From positions 1 through 49,006 of the forward strand of contig NZ_CABTZZ010000015.1 in assembly GCF_902489465.1 (NCBI RefSeq): a DNA stretch of 49,006 bases. Direction: 5' to 3'. Position 1 is the first letter of the stretch. The number at the start of each line of letters is the position of its first letter. A model generated the notes under the pieces. The model searched no databases and had not been told where the DNA came from. It saw nothing but the letters and a program-made list of their open reading frames with translations. Source of the stretch: an uncultured Varibaculum sp. (lineage in GTDB: Bacteria > Actinomycetota > Actinomycetes > Actinomycetales > Actinomycetaceae). A program made the translations under genes and the position numbers. This document shows positions 32,010 to 42,200 of the stretch, piece by piece.

Positions 32010-33989
32010 GTGTTAAAGGTCTATCTGCTGCAAGTAACTTGTTCTTTGCTGTTACTTTTCATCCCCGGTCTAGCTGTCTCTTGGGTTTTACGCATAAAAG
32101 GGATTATTGCCTGGGCTTTCGCTCCGTTAATTAGTCTATCTATCAGCGCCTTAGGAGCGGTAATAGCTAATCTAGTAGGAATCCGCTGGGGCATAGGCAG
32201 CTTCCTACTAATGGCCGCTGTTTTTCTAACGATGGCTTTCCCCCTGTCAAGAAAATTTCAGCCGCTACAGATATCCTCCCTACCACCATGGCTATTACCT
32301 ACCGGTATTGCCGCTTGTCTGTTACAAATAATTCCCTTTTTTTTCGCTAGCTCTATCCATAACCCGATTCAACAGGTTGATTCGACCTTTCATATGAATT
32401 TGGTGTGGAACATCCTGGATTCTGGAAATGGCTCAACATTTGGTGGGGCAACCAGAATGTATGGTTTAGAGACGACCAGAACCATTTACCCAAGTGGCTG
32501 GCATGATTTTTTGTCCCTATTTACTACCAAGGACACCGTAGCTACCGGCGTTAATGCCGTTCACGTAATGATTTGTGTACTTTGGGTTTTGGGGATAACC
32601 ATACTGGCACATTGCCTGTTCCCCGACAGACCAGAAATAGTATTGTTGGCGCAGGGGTGCTCTGCCCTGGTAAACGAATTCCCCACTTATATGCAAACTG
32701 TGTACCCTATTTTTCCCAACAGTTTGGCTGTGGCTTGCTTACCAGTGGCAGGAGCCGCTTTCTTCTGCATACTGTGTCCTCCGAACCAAGTAAATCGGTA
32801 TCAGCGGGTGTTTTTCCTAGGGATATTAGTCTGCATAGTTTTATCGATTTGCTTAGTCCATCCCTCTTTTATCTTTAACTCCGTCTTATTAGGGATTGGT
32901 CCGCTTCTCTATCTACTCTGGTATAAGATCCGACAAATTCCACCTGATGCAAGCAGGCGAATTCTGCTAATCGCTACTTCTATGGTTTTAGCTCTATTAA
33001 CACTGGTGGTAGTAGTCGCGACTTCTAGCAGCTACGTGCGTACTACCTTTTCTCGAATGGCAAAGGCATACAATACTAGTCCCCGGGTGAGCCTATTATC
33101 TTTCGTCAAAATTCTTTCGTTGGCCTCTTGGTATCCTACCGACGTTGCTGCTAGCGCAAGCCGCAGCCAAAATCTGTTAGCGTTCGCCTGTATGATACTC
33201 ACAATTTTTGGCATTTTTTTCGCCCGAAAATTTGGAAGATCTGCAATAGCCTTAATATGGGCATGCATTCCTTTAGCTTTGGTCGCTTTGGGCACTATGT
33301 GGCGTATCTTCCCACTAACGATTATCGCCGGGTTTTGGTATATGAGCCCCCATCGAGTCTTGTCTGCTCTTGCTGTTCCGCAGATAATAGTTATGGCTCT
33401 GGGTGCTGCTGCTATTTTTTCAAAGTTGTCGATGATTATAGGCTCTTATTCTAAATGGTCGCCTCATAGAATTAAACGGGTAGTCACTGTGGTGAGTAGC
33501 TTAGCTTTCGCGGCAACTATTCCCTTAGGGATAATATCTAAGTCGACCTACTACCGGATAGTTTATGACCCAAACTCCAGCTTTCCTACTATTGTGGCTT
33601 CTGCTGCCGAACTGTCAATGCTGGAGCGTTTGCGAGAGTCTGACCTGGACAAGGGGATGATTCTTGGCGATCCGATGAATGGATCCGCTTTAGCACAGGC
33701 AGTCAGCGGTAAAGAGGTAGTCCTACCCCAGTTGTATTATCGAGATGAGAATGAGGATGAAAACTATCTCAAAGATAACTTCTCGAGAATAGGTGAGGAT
33801 TCCCAAGTTTGTAACATTTTACAGAAATATCGTATCGCTTATTTTTACTATGACTCAGATCGGTTCGATGGCACAACGGACGCTAACCAGGAAGCACCTG
33901 GGTTTTACCAAGATATTAATTGGTCTTTTTTGCGTAAAATTGATTCCGGGGGAACGGCTTCTCTTTACGAGATTACTGGGTGTCGCTAA
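32010..33989 (+). CDS. Large polytopic membrane protein (DUF6541-like), second copy
   Basis: A 659-residue GTG-started integral membrane protein with roughly a dozen hydrophobic spans and a soluble tail. It is a distant paralogue of the protein at 23924. Both begin with FIPGLAVSW/FLPGLASGY-like and AVIANLVGIRWG/AVIASKLGITWG-like segments. Both share the pattern D..FH.NL......SG followed by YP..WHD/E. That conserved acidic-His patch on one face suggests an active site. Synonymous choices look more AT-rich than in the housekeeping genes. A GT-C-like transferase or polymerase role is inference only. Confidence 0.62.
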   Translation: MLKVYLLQVTCSLLLLFIPGLAVSWVLRIKGIIAWAFAPLISLSISALGAVIANLVGIRWGIGSFLLMAAVFLTMAFPLSRKFQPLQISSLPPWLLPTGIAACLLQIIPFFFASSIHNPIQQVDSTFHMNLVWNILDSGNGSTFGGATRMYGLETTRTIYPSGWHDFLSLFTTKDTVATGVNAVHVMICVLWVLGITILAHCLFPDRPEIVLLAQGCSALVNEFPTYMQTVYPIFPNSLAVACLPVAGAAFFCILCPPNQVNRYQRVFFLGILVCIVLSICLVHPSFIFNSVLLGIGPLLYLLWYKIRQIPPDASRRILLIATSMVLALLTLVVVVATSSSYVRTTFSRMAKAYNTSPRVSLLSFVKILSLASWYPTDVAASASRSQNLLAFACMILTIFGIFFARKFGRSAIALIWACIPLALVALGTMWRIFPLTIIAGFWYMSPHRVLSALAVPQIIVMALGAAAIFSKLSMIIGSYSKWSPHRIKRVVTVVSSLAFAATIPLGIISKSTYYRIVYDPNSSFPTIVASAAELSMLERLRESDLDKGMILGDPMNGSALAQAVSGKEVVLPQLYYRDENEDENYLKDNFSRIGEDSQVCNILQKYRIAYFYYDSDRFDGTTDANQEAPGFYQDINWSFLRKIDSGGTASLYEITGCR

Positions 33990-34086
33990 ATAAGTATCCG
34001 GGTATGAGACACTACTTTAAGAGCAACTACTTATATCAGCTGGGAAAACATACAATATACATGCCTAGACTACGAATGGATGAGTA

Positions 34087-35328
34087 ATGAAAAAGAAGCG
34101 CTTAATCTTGTTAGATGGATATTATCCTTACGGGCACGGGGAAGAATTCATTGAAAGTGAGATCTCCTATGTTGCTAGCAAGTTTGACGAAATAATTATT
34201 CTTCCAACTCATCTAAGTGGAACCGAAAAAATAACGCGCACTGTCCCACAAAACTGTAAGGTATTTCCGGTAGTTCAACGTAAAAAAATCCAGCAAATGT
34301 TATATATGATTCCGGCATTTACCACCGGGATGATTAACTACGATGGCTGGAAAGAAACGCTGATTGATTTATGGTTTTCCACTAGTGTTTTGAGTCTGTA
34401 CTCGCAAGTTAAGCAGATTCTAAAAGAGCACAATATTGTGGCTGATAGCTCGACTAGCACGGTGATTTATAGCTACTGGATGTTCAAGGAAGCAGCCGTG
34501 GCTATCATGCTGCGCGATAAGTATTTTTCCGGAAATGCGAAGGCGGTGTCACGCGCGCATCGATTTGATGTGTACCCTCAACATTATATTGCTGGCCATC
34601 TTCCCGCGCGTCCTTTCATTGCCTCGAAGATAGACATGCTTTACCCCATATCTGAATCAGCAAATCACGAGATTCATAAGATTAAGACTGCGCAGCCCAT
34701 CTGCAGTACAGTCTCCCGTCTGGGGGTACAAGCATCTACCCTAAATGCCCCCCGCTCTAGACCCGATATCTGCCATTTCTTAACCTGCTCATCGCTTTTA
34801 GCAGTAAAACGTCTGCCTCTAATTGTGTCCGCTATGAAGGAGCTGTATAAACAGCAAGGCAAGAGTTTTCGGTGGACCCATATTGGCGACTCCGGCAAGG
34901 GATCGGGAGGAAGACTAGATGAAATGGTACACGATGCCGGCCTATCTGAAGTGTTCACCAACATGGGGCGCTTGGGTAACTCGGAAGTAATCGCTGAAAT
35001 GGAAGATCAAAAATACTCGTTTCTAGTTAACTATTCGGAGTCCGAGGGTGTTCCAGTGACTATCATGGAAGCCTTTTCGTGCTATCTGCCGGTTATTGCA
35101 GGTGACGTGGGAGGAATCGGCGAACTGGTAAAAGATCAAGTTAACGGATTTGTCGACAGTTACGACCCTACAGAAAAATCACTGGTAAAAATGCTGATAA
35201 AAGCGGTGAACTGCAGTGAGCCAGAATATTCAGCTCTCTCGCAGAGCAGCTATGAGACGTGGAAGAATATGGCTGATGCAAGAGCCAATTATCAGAAATT
35301 TACTCAACAGCTCTTAGATTTGAATTAG
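34087..35328 (+). CDS. Family 4 glycosyltransferase
   Basis: A 413-residue GT-B enzyme. The N-terminal half reads LILLDGYYPYGHGEEFIESE and later VSRAHRFDVYP. The donor domain contains WTHIGDSGKG, then NYSESEGVPVTIMEAFSCYLPVIAGDVGGIGELV, the typical GT4 E-x7-E-like donor site with its Gly-rich loop. It ends about 100 bases before the convergent flippase gene. It probably adds a residue to the glycan; its specificity is unknown. Confidence 0.88.
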   Translation: MKKKRLILLDGYYPYGHGEEFIESEISYVASKFDEIIILPTHLSGTEKITRTVPQNCKVFPVVQRKKIQQMLYMIPAFTTGMINYDGWKETLIDLWFSTSVLSLYSQVKQILKEHNIVADSSTSTVIYSYWMFKEAAVAIMLRDKYFSGNAKAVSRAHRFDVYPQHYIAGHLPARPFIASKIDMLYPISESANHEIHKIKTAQPICSTVSRLGVQASTLNAPRSRPDICHFLTCSSLLAVKRLPLIVSAMKELYKQQGKSFRWTHIGDSGKGSGGRLDEMVHDAGLSEVFTNMGRLGNSEVIAEMEDQKYSFLVNYSESEGVPVTIMEAFSCYLPVIAGDVGGIGELVKDQVNGFVDSYDPTEKSLVKMLIKAVNCSEPEYSALSQSSYETWKNMADARANYQKFTQQLLDLN

Positions 35329-35430
35329 TTTTATGCTTTGCGTAGCTGAATTTATCAGCGGAGATGGAATAATCTCGGAGCGGATAATAGCGCTCACCTT
35401 ACAAGGAGAAGTGGTAGTACAACGGGAGTT

Positions 35431-36717
35431 CTAGACCTCGGCATCGTATTTTTTCGCGCTCCAAAAGGCTAGGACAATCATTAGCGCTAGGCAAATAGCC
35501 ATGCATATTGATAATAACCAGGTGGTGGCTACCAAAGACCATCCGAGTAACGTACCTATGTAGACAGCGCCCAGTCCCACGGCCATATAACTAACTGCAA
35601 ATCCAAAAAGTACCTGCTGACGATCAATGGTTAAGAAAACCGTTGAAATTGGAGAAGTCGCAACATTTAGGTATAACCATGGCACCAGCGCTTGTCCAAT
35701 AAGTCCAGAATCATTCCATTGCGAGCCCAAAAACCAAGGAAATAGCCAGGGGGCAATTATTGCTATTACTGCGAAGGGGAGAAACCCGGCAATTAAAGAT
35801 AGTTTTACGGATGTTTTCACTAGAGCGGTCATGTTACCTTTTTCGGTGGACGCAAATTTTTGATAAAAAACCTGCGAGATTGCTCCCGTTATCAGGCTAA
35901 CTGGAGCCTGCATTAGACGCCATGCTTGCCCGAACTGACCCACGGCATCAGTAGAGAATAGCGCGCCGATCATCATCATGATCCCGTTCAATCTGATCGC
36001 ATCGACTAACGCATTTGGGCCATTAATTAGTGGCATCTTTTTGTAACGCTTGAGTAGTTGTATGCGAGTCAGCGAGGGCGCGGTTTCGCCTTCAACCTGT
36101 TTCCTTCCTTTCCACATTAATGTTCCAGCAGCAAGTGACTGGCCTAAAATATGGCCGATGACGAGACCGGCTACGCCCCCCAGGTGGCAAAGTGAAAAAA
36201 CAATCTGAGAGATAGCAATTGAACCGGACATTTGCACTCGGTTTATGGAGATAACCCGGTACTGGAGGGTTCGGGTAAACCAGTAATTAAACGAGTTGAC
36301 CTGAGACAGAGTAAAAACCGCTAGACCTGAATATATTAGCCAAGGTGCGAGCTCGGGATTACCTAACCACTTCGCTAGAGCTCCCGCAAATGGGATCATA
36401 AAAAGGGTAACGCATATGCTTACCACGAAAATTATTACAGTGACAGTATTACGTAACAAACGAGCGTTACCATGCGATTTCGGTAGTACTATTCCTAAAT
36501 CATATCTGAGGCCGGCAACTGCCACGACAGTGGCTACTACCGAGGTAAACAGCGTGTAAACGCCAATTTCTGTAGGTGAATATAATCTAGAAATTAAAGG
36601 TGCCGTAACAAGTGCCAGCAGTTGCGCAATTACGGTTCCTGATAGCAGCGTAGATACGTGCTTTGCCGTAGGGCTTTTTCTGATTAAATCCCGTATGCGT
36701 CTAAGCATCTCCACCAT
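35431..36717 (-). CDS. Oligosaccharide flippase (Wzx/MATE-like)
   Basis: A 428-residue polytopic membrane protein with about 12 spans and the polysaccharide-exporter N-terminus (KHVSTLLSGTVIAQLLALVTAPLISRLYSPTEIGVYTLFTSV). It would move lipid-linked oligosaccharide units across the membrane for assembly outside. ATG 36717 and ATG 36708 are both possible. It is the only recognisable exporter among the polysaccharide genes. I see no ABC-type Wzm/Wzt pair, so a Wzx-type route is the simplest reading. Confidence 0.88.
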   Translation of the reverse strand: MVEMLRRIRDLIRKSPTAKHVSTLLSGTVIAQLLALVTAPLISRLYSPTEIGVYTLFTSVVATVVAVAGLRYDLGIVLPKSHGNARLLRNTVTVIIFVVSICVTLFMIPFAGALAKWLGNPELAPWLIYSGLAVFTLSQVNSFNYWFTRTLQYRVISINRVQMSGSIAISQIVFSLCHLGGVAGLVIGHILGQSLAAGTLMWKGRKQVEGETAPSLTRIQLLKRYKKMPLINGPNALVDAIRLNGIMMMIGALFSTDAVGQFGQAWRLMQAPVSLITGAISQVFYQKFASTEKGNMTALVKTSVKLSLIAGFLPFAVIAIIAPWLFPWFLGSQWNDSGLIGQALVPWLYLNVATSPISTVFLTIDRQQVLFGFAVSYMAVGLGAVYIGTLLGWSLVATTWLLSICMAICLALMIVLAFWSAKKYDAEV

Positions 36718-36797
36718 TTCAATCCATCATGAGGAATAACCGAATCATCCCAACTTTAGTTAGGTTTAGATCGCATTCAGCCTATATGTAATAGGCT

Positions 36798-37865
36798 TTA
36801 GTTTTTCCAATCCTGCAGTGCCTGCGCCACAGCTATAGCGGCATATCCATCTCCATAAGGGGTTTCGTTTGTGGCTTTTGGTTGAGGACGTTGGGCAGCT
36901 TTAACCAGGGCATCTCCCGGCTCCACTAGTTGGTTCCATCCCAGTTCTACGGTCTCTACCCACTCGGTCTCCGGACGTACGGTGGTGCATATAGTGTCAA
37001 GCAAGAAGGCTTCCTTTTGTAAACCGCCAGAATCAGTTATTACCCCTGCGGAATGCAGGGTAGAGGCGACCAGTTCTGGATAGGCGAGAGGTCGATGCGC
37101 TAGCAGGTTCCCGCGTCCAAGCTCAATGCCATGTTCCTTACATTTAGCCACCAGCCGCGGATGAGCCAAAATCACTGTCGGTAAATCCAGGTGGGCAAGA
37201 GAATCAAGAATCTGTTCAAGCCGATCTTTATTATCGGTGTTATCTGGGCGGTGAATGGTGGCGAGCCGATACGCGCCCTCGTGAAAACCAAACTCTTCCA
37301 TAATTGGGGAGGGTTTATTCTTTACCTGCTCTTTTACCTGTAAAACCACGTCGGTCATTACGTCACCGACTACTACGGTTCGCTTCGCTAGTCCTTCGTT
37401 ACTTAGATGCTTCGCCGCAACCGCAGTAGGAGCCAGCAGTAGGTCGGCAGCATGATCAGTTAAAACTCGGTTGTGTTCCTCGGGCATTCGGCGATTAAAA
37501 GATCGTAGTCCGGCCTCTAAATGAGCGAGTGGTAGATGCAGCTTTACCGCTGCTACGGCAGCGGCCAAGGTCGAGTTCGTGTCTCCGTAAACTAAAACCC
37601 AATCCGGTTCGCATTTCTGCAAGACCGGTTCAATGGCGATGAGCATACGCCCGGTTTGCTCGCCGTGACTGCCGCTGCCTATCCCCAAATGCTCATCAGG
37701 GGCAGGAATTCCTAGGTCGCGGAAAAATACGTCCGAAAGCATCGGGTCATAATGCTGACCAGTGTGGACGATAATATGTTCTATCCCTTGCTTTTCCATC
37801 GCTTTTGCAATGGGAGCTAGTTTAACGAACTGGGGGCGTGCCCCTACCACTGAAAGAACTTTCAT
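36798..37865 (-). CDS. Non-hydrolysing UDP-GlcNAc-type 2-epimerase (WbpI/WecB-like)
   Basis: A 355-residue epimerase that inverts C-2 of a UDP-N-acetyl-glucosamine-type sugar. Signatures are VVGARPQFVKLAPIAKAM, VHTGQHYDPMLSD, VYGDTNSTLAAAVAA, HLEAGLRSFNRRMPEE and the C-terminal SGGLQKEAFLLD. The motif VRPETEWVETVELGWN differs from the TERPE version of classical WecB. As I recall, it is the form seen in WbpI-like enzymes acting on UDP-GlcNAc3NAcA. Together with the other four genes it would complete UDP-ManNAc3NAcA synthesis. Its short gap to the flippase (80 bases, same strand) suggests co-expression. Confidence 0.85.
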   Translation of the reverse strand: MKVLSVVGARPQFVKLAPIAKAMEKQGIEHIIVHTGQHYDPMLSDVFFRDLGIPAPDEHLGIGSGSHGEQTGRMLIAIEPVLQKCEPDWVLVYGDTNSTLAAAVAAVKLHLPLAHLEAGLRSFNRRMPEEHNRVLTDHAADLLLAPTAVAAKHLSNEGLAKRTVVVGDVMTDVVLQVKEQVKNKPSPIMEEFGFHEGAYRLATIHRPDNTDNKDRLEQILDSLAHLDLPTVILAHPRLVAKCKEHGIELGRGNLLAHRPLAYPELVASTLHSAGVITDSGGLQKEAFLLDTICTTVRPETEWVETVELGWNQLVEPGDALVKAAQRPQPKATNETPYGDGYAAIAVAQALQDWKN

Positions 37866-38014
37866 AGCTTCTATTGTATGTTGTTGCTTGATAAAAGAAA
37901 TTAACCCTACTATCCCGCTAAAACTGAATCTTTATCCCAGTGGCTTTACTGACTTTAAGACATAAGTACTACACTCGTAGCCTGGTATTACTAAGCCGCT
38001 AGTTTAGTGATAAT

Positions 38015-39169
38015 CTATCGGTTCTTGTCAAGTAAATCAGTTAAAATCTTCCGGGCAACAGCTGCGTCTTTCTCAAAGCAAAGATCGGTAGCGGCATAAT
38101 CCACTGCCTGTTTATAGTTTTCGATGCGTTCGGGGTTTAAGGTATTCAATGAAGCTACAATTTCTTCTACAGAGAACCCTTTTGAAACGATCCCCAGATT
38201 GTATTTCTTTACTACATCAACCATCTCCACCGTGGGGCCGACCGCTATAGCTAAACGAGCTTGCACAAAGTCGAATAACTTGTTTGGCAGAGTTAAGCGA
38301 GCATTAGTGTTAAAGGGGGGAATCCAAAATACTCCTACGTCGTATTGATTTAGAGTTTTCGGTAGTTCTGCCGGTTTTACCGGATCGTGGAACACGATAC
38401 GCGGTGATCCCTCAGCCAGGGATTTTAGTTCGCGAAGGTACTTGCCTCCATCATTTGCCGGAACCAAGTACAAGTCGAGGGTGAAGCGCTCTCCCGCAGC
38501 TACAACGGCTTTGATGGTGGTTTCTAAAGCCCGGCCAGGAACGGCACCCCCGGAATGAACTAAACGAATCTGTTCGCGGGCAGTTTTGCTCGGTTCTAAA
38601 TCTTGCAGGGGACAAGAGTTTCGCATTATCTGGGGCTGGACACCAAAAGTTTCCTGATACAAATGCGCAATTCTGCCGGCAACAGTAGTTTGGGCACTGG
38701 TGCGAGGAAGATATTTCTTACAGATGTAGCGAATATAGGGGGCAACTAAAATCCGCCAAGAGGCGATATGGGTTCGCTCTTCCGGCGCCCACTCATGTAG
38801 ATCCGCCCACACCGGGGTGGAGTCACCAGCGGCATAAAAAGCCACCGGCAACGCCCGAGCATCGTTAGAGATTACCAGGTCGAATTGGCGGTCACGCAGT
38901 AGCTCACGGGCACGTCTCAAAGCCGGGGCGGCGAACTCGCTAGCTCCGTGTAAATGCAGAGCCAGCTTGAGTACCCCCGGAACGGTTTGCGGTAGCGACG
39001 GTAGCTCGCTGGGAACTTGCAGGTGTTCATCGCTGCCTTCCGGCTGAGTGCCGTAACCTAAGGTAGTTACGTGTCCGAAGTCTTTCACCACGCTGAGCTG
39101 CCGTAAAAGACGGGCATCACGTCGTATATCAGAAAACGAAATAACCAGTATATTTGGATTCGAACGCAT
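38015..39169 (-). CDS. Glycosyltransferase, GT-B fold
   Basis: A 384-residue GT4-like protein. The N-terminus reads ILVISFSDIRRDARLLRQL; the middle has LVISNDARALPVAFYA and WADLHEWAPEERTH; the donor domain has IRLVHSGGAVPGRALETT and LPNKLFDFVQARLAIAVGPTVEM, equivalent to the donor-site E/P-x-K-x-F-E pattern of related transferases. It is transcribed in the same direction as the epimerase, 149 bases upstream of it. Its specificity is not evident. Confidence 0.82.
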   Translation of the reverse strand: MRSNPNILVISFSDIRRDARLLRQLSVVKDFGHVTTLGYGTQPEGSDEHLQVPSELPSLPQTVPGVLKLALHLHGASEFAAPALRRARELLRDRQFDLVISNDARALPVAFYAAGDSTPVWADLHEWAPEERTHIASWRILVAPYIRYICKKYLPRTSAQTTVAGRIAHLYQETFGVQPQIMRNSCPLQDLEPSKTAREQIRLVHSGGAVPGRALETTIKAVVAAGERFTLDLYLVPANDGGKYLRELKSLAEGSPRIVFHDPVKPAELPKTLNQYDVGVFWIPPFNTNARLTLPNKLFDFVQARLAIAVGPTVEMVDVVKKYNLGIVSKGFSVEEIVASLNTLNPERIENYKQAVDYAATDLCFEKDAAVARKILTDLLDKNR

Positions 39170-39457
39170 ATAGGCATCATACCTGCGCTAACGACTCGAT
39201 GGATAACCGGAAAGCTAAGAGACGGGGATTTTCTTGGATCAGAAAAAAGCTGACAATCGGGCTTTGTATAAACAGTATCTCCATACCAAGTAGAAAAACA
39301 GGAAGGATCCGCACCGCCGAGTCAACCTTCTAGATAAAAAGTATGTATATAAATTGCTTGTTTCTGCCGGTAGTAGCCGGAAATTACATAGGGTAGAATC
39401 ATATTTCCCCCAGAAGAACATTTGAAATACGCTCCGGCAATATCAGGGAGAACGACA

Positions 39458-42055
39458 GTGGCCAAGAATAAAACGCTCACAATTCTAGTTGCTATGGTTT
39501 TAGGTCTCGGGTTGGTGCTGCCCACTTACTCGTTCGCCTCGGCAAAAGAGACGGAAGAAAAAGATCAGGTTGCAGTGGTCGATCAGATTCCTCAGCAAAC
39601 CCCGGTAAAGGTATCCGTAAAGGAAGAATCTCCAGCTGCCGGTGAAGGGGAATCTGACAATTTGGTGTCTGCTGAGATCGGTTTCGACTTAGCTATTGTG
39701 GGGGTTACCTGGTCAGAAACTGTGTCAGAAACTCCACAGATAAAGTATCGCACCTTGGGGAAAGACCAGGTTTGGAGTCAATGGCAGAATATTGATGTCG
39801 AAAAAGGAGAGAGCGAAAAACGCGCTTCCGGAACCGAGCCGATTGTGGTCACTGAGGCTTCTCAGGTTCAGGTAAAGACCCTCCTGCCCGATGGCTCTAC
39901 TCCGGAGAGGCTAAAAGTGACGGTTATTAATCCGGGAGTGGGCGCCGGAGACAGCCAGGCTAACCCTAATAAGAACTTGGCGAGGCTGAGATCGGCAGAG
40001 GACGCGCGCGGGATAGCTATTCATTCCCGCTCAGATTGGGGCGCAGACGAGAAACTAATGACCTGGCCTCCAAAGTCGATTAAACCGCAGGGGGTGGCCA
40101 TTCATCACACTGCCGGCACTAATAATTATTCCGCCACCCAGGTTCCGGGAATTTTGCGAGGAATTTATTATTTTCATGCGGTGACTCGAAACTGGGGAGA
40201 TATCGGCTACAACGTCCTGGTAGATAAGTACGGCAGAGCGTGGCAAGGACGCAGAGGAACCTTCCAGAACCCCAGTGAAGGAGCGCACGCCCGCAGCGTG
40301 AACGGGGTAACCTTCGGTATTTCGGTATTAGGAACTTATGAGACGCAGGCACCGCCCTGGGCAGCGCAAGACACCGTCACCCGCTTAGCTGCTGCCCAGC
40401 TGAAATTGCGCGGTCTCAACCCCTTAGGAACTTTCACCTTCCGGGGACATACTTTCAACCGCATTTCAGGACATCGCGACTTTGTGGTGTTAGGTACCGG
40501 TAATAATACTGCTTGCCCGGGAAATGCATTTTATCGGCAGCTCGGTGCAATAAGGCAACGGGCTGCCACCCTGGCAGCCGGATGGGCCTCTGGAAAGTCC
40601 TCACGGGTAAACCGTACTTTCAATGGTGAGACATTACTTTTTGATGATTCGGGGAACGCGGTTTCCCTTTCAAAAGCAAAAAAACAAATTTCTATTGGAC
40701 AACCGAAATCACTAGGAAAAATAGTTGAGCCGGGATCGCGGGTCTTTGCGACTGGCGATTGGGATGGAAATCGGAAACCAGACCTGATTTCCATTAGCAA
40801 AGATGGTGACATGTGGTTACATTCGGGAGGTAACAAGAGATATCTTGCTAAACGGAGAATTGGGCATGGTTGGAACACTATTAATTCCGTAGTTACCGGG
40901 CTAGATTGGGACGGAGACGGAAATAAGGATGTGATTGGCCGGGTAGCCAGAGATGGAAGGCTAATTCTGTATCCCGGTAATGGCAAAGGCACATTCAAGA
41001 GGGCACGACAAATCGGACACGGATGGCATGGATTTACCAGGCTGGTAGGGGTCAGTAAATTTATGCGTGGCCGCCCAGCCATTCTGGCACAAAACAAACA
41101 GGGAGGATTGTTCACCTATGCCGGTAACGGCAGAGGAAGATTCGCCGAGATATTTCAGTCGGGTTGGAACTGGGGCTCCATCCACACTCTAATTGGCGCT
41201 AAAGATTGGACAGTCGATAGAGTCGGAGATCTACTAGCCGTAAGAAACGATGGAGCACTGATCGTCTACCCAGGAAATGGGCGTGGTCGTTTTGGGCGCA
41301 CCCAAGATATTGGTACTGGTTGGAGTGCTTTCTCAACTGTTCTAGATGTCAATGATGCTTCTACTTCTGGAACTACGCTTTTCGGGATTTCTAGTAATGG
41401 AGAGGTAAAAGCTTATCCCGCCAAGTTTTTTAAAGACCCGGTAACCAAGTCACCGCACCTGGCCTCCACGATGACTATCCCCGCAGGTAACTGGGATGCT
41501 GATTCATCAGCCGATGTGATCACCCGCAGCACTGATGGAAACCTGATGCTCCACGCAAATGGCAATGCCACAGCGGTACAAATTGGCAGCGGCTGGTCAA
41601 GATTTAACGAAATCGTGGCTGCTCTTTCGTGGAACCTCGACGAACTACCATATCTGCTAACCTACCGGCGCAGCGATGGGGAGCTTCTTTATTACAAAGC
41701 GAATCAAAATGGTCGTTTCACCTCTTCAGACGTTATCGGGTACTACCCGGGCATGAAACAGCTGGTTTATCTCGCTGATTTCTTAGGACATCCCGAGCCA
41801 ACTGTTGGTTTTATTAAGCCTAACGGGGACTTTATGACACTTGACCGGAGTTCAGGTTCCCTACGCCGTATAGGTCATGGCTGGCAGAATTACCGCTCGG
41901 TTATTGGAGGTACTGATGTCAATAACGATGGTAGGCCAGACGTGATTGCCCAATCACCTGGTGCGATAAGGGTTTACTACGGTGCCGCTAGGGGTGGCTT
42001 TGGGAGAAATGCAGTATTGAAAACCCTGCCTGCAGGACTTGGTCAGTTGCGCTAA
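39458..42055 (+). CDS. Secreted N-acetylmuramoyl-L-alanine amidase (PGRP type) with GHGW propeller repeats
   Basis: About 865 residues. GTG 39458 with a CAGGGAG site gives MAKNKTLTILVAMVLG, a signal peptide ending near SFASAKE; the TTG at 39422 is a weaker choice. After a beta-rich domain (residues about 60-160) comes an Amidase_2/PGRP domain. It contains SDWGADE, the zinc-binding VAIHHTAGTN, GRRGTFQNPSEGAH and GHRDFVVLGTGNNTACPG. About eight FG-GAP/VCBS-like blades follow, carrying GHGW/GTGW/GSGW and WDGDGNKDV-type loops, the same repeat type as in the NlpC/P60 protein. It would cleave the muramoyl-alanine bond; the propeller may bind wall glycan. Confidence 0.9.
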   Translation: MAKNKTLTILVAMVLGLGLVLPTYSFASAKETEEKDQVAVVDQIPQQTPVKVSVKEESPAAGEGESDNLVSAEIGFDLAIVGVTWSETVSETPQIKYRTLGKDQVWSQWQNIDVEKGESEKRASGTEPIVVTEASQVQVKTLLPDGSTPERLKVTVINPGVGAGDSQANPNKNLARLRSAEDARGIAIHSRSDWGADEKLMTWPPKSIKPQGVAIHHTAGTNNYSATQVPGILRGIYYFHAVTRNWGDIGYNVLVDKYGRAWQGRRGTFQNPSEGAHARSVNGVTFGISVLGTYETQAPPWAAQDTVTRLAAAQLKLRGLNPLGTFTFRGHTFNRISGHRDFVVLGTGNNTACPGNAFYRQLGAIRQRAATLAAGWASGKSSRVNRTFNGETLLFDDSGNAVSLSKAKKQISIGQPKSLGKIVEPGSRVFATGDWDGNRKPDLISISKDGDMWLHSGGNKRYLAKRRIGHGWNTINSVVTGLDWDGDGNKDVIGRVARDGRLILYPGNGKGTFKRARQIGHGWHGFTRLVGVSKFMRGRPAILAQNKQGGLFTYAGNGRGRFAEIFQSGWNWGSIHTLIGAKDWTVDRVGDLLAVRNDGALIVYPGNGRGRFGRTQDIGTGWSAFSTVLDVNDASTSGTTLFGISSNGEVKAYPAKFFKDPVTKSPHLASTMTIPAGNWDADSSADVITRSTDGNLMLHANGNATAVQIGSGWSRFNEIVAALSWNLDELPYLLTYRRSDGELLYYKANQNGRFTSSDVIGYYPGMKQLVYLADFLGHPEPTVGFIKPNGDFMTLDRSSGSLRRIGHGWQNYRSVIGGTDVNNDGRPDVIAQSPGAIRVYYGAARGGFGRNAVLKTLPAGLGQLR

Positions 42056-42200
42056 TACCTGTGATTTCATTTATTGATACGGAGGTATCAGTCCGAAGCG
42101 TGTCGCTATGACCGTAGGAGGCCGCCTGGTCATAGTGGATAGGGCTAAATAGAGTTGCCGATAACTATCAATCGCGGTTGATAGTGTCTAATTCCAAAAA

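Noticed and set aside
36798..37865. Classical wecB/wecC-only reading (UDP-ManNAcA for enterobacterial common antigen-like polymer)
   Set aside because: It would leave the adjacent 3-dehydrogenase, aminotransferase and acetyltransferase genes unexplained; the five-step Wbp route accounts for all, though the two-step route is not excluded.
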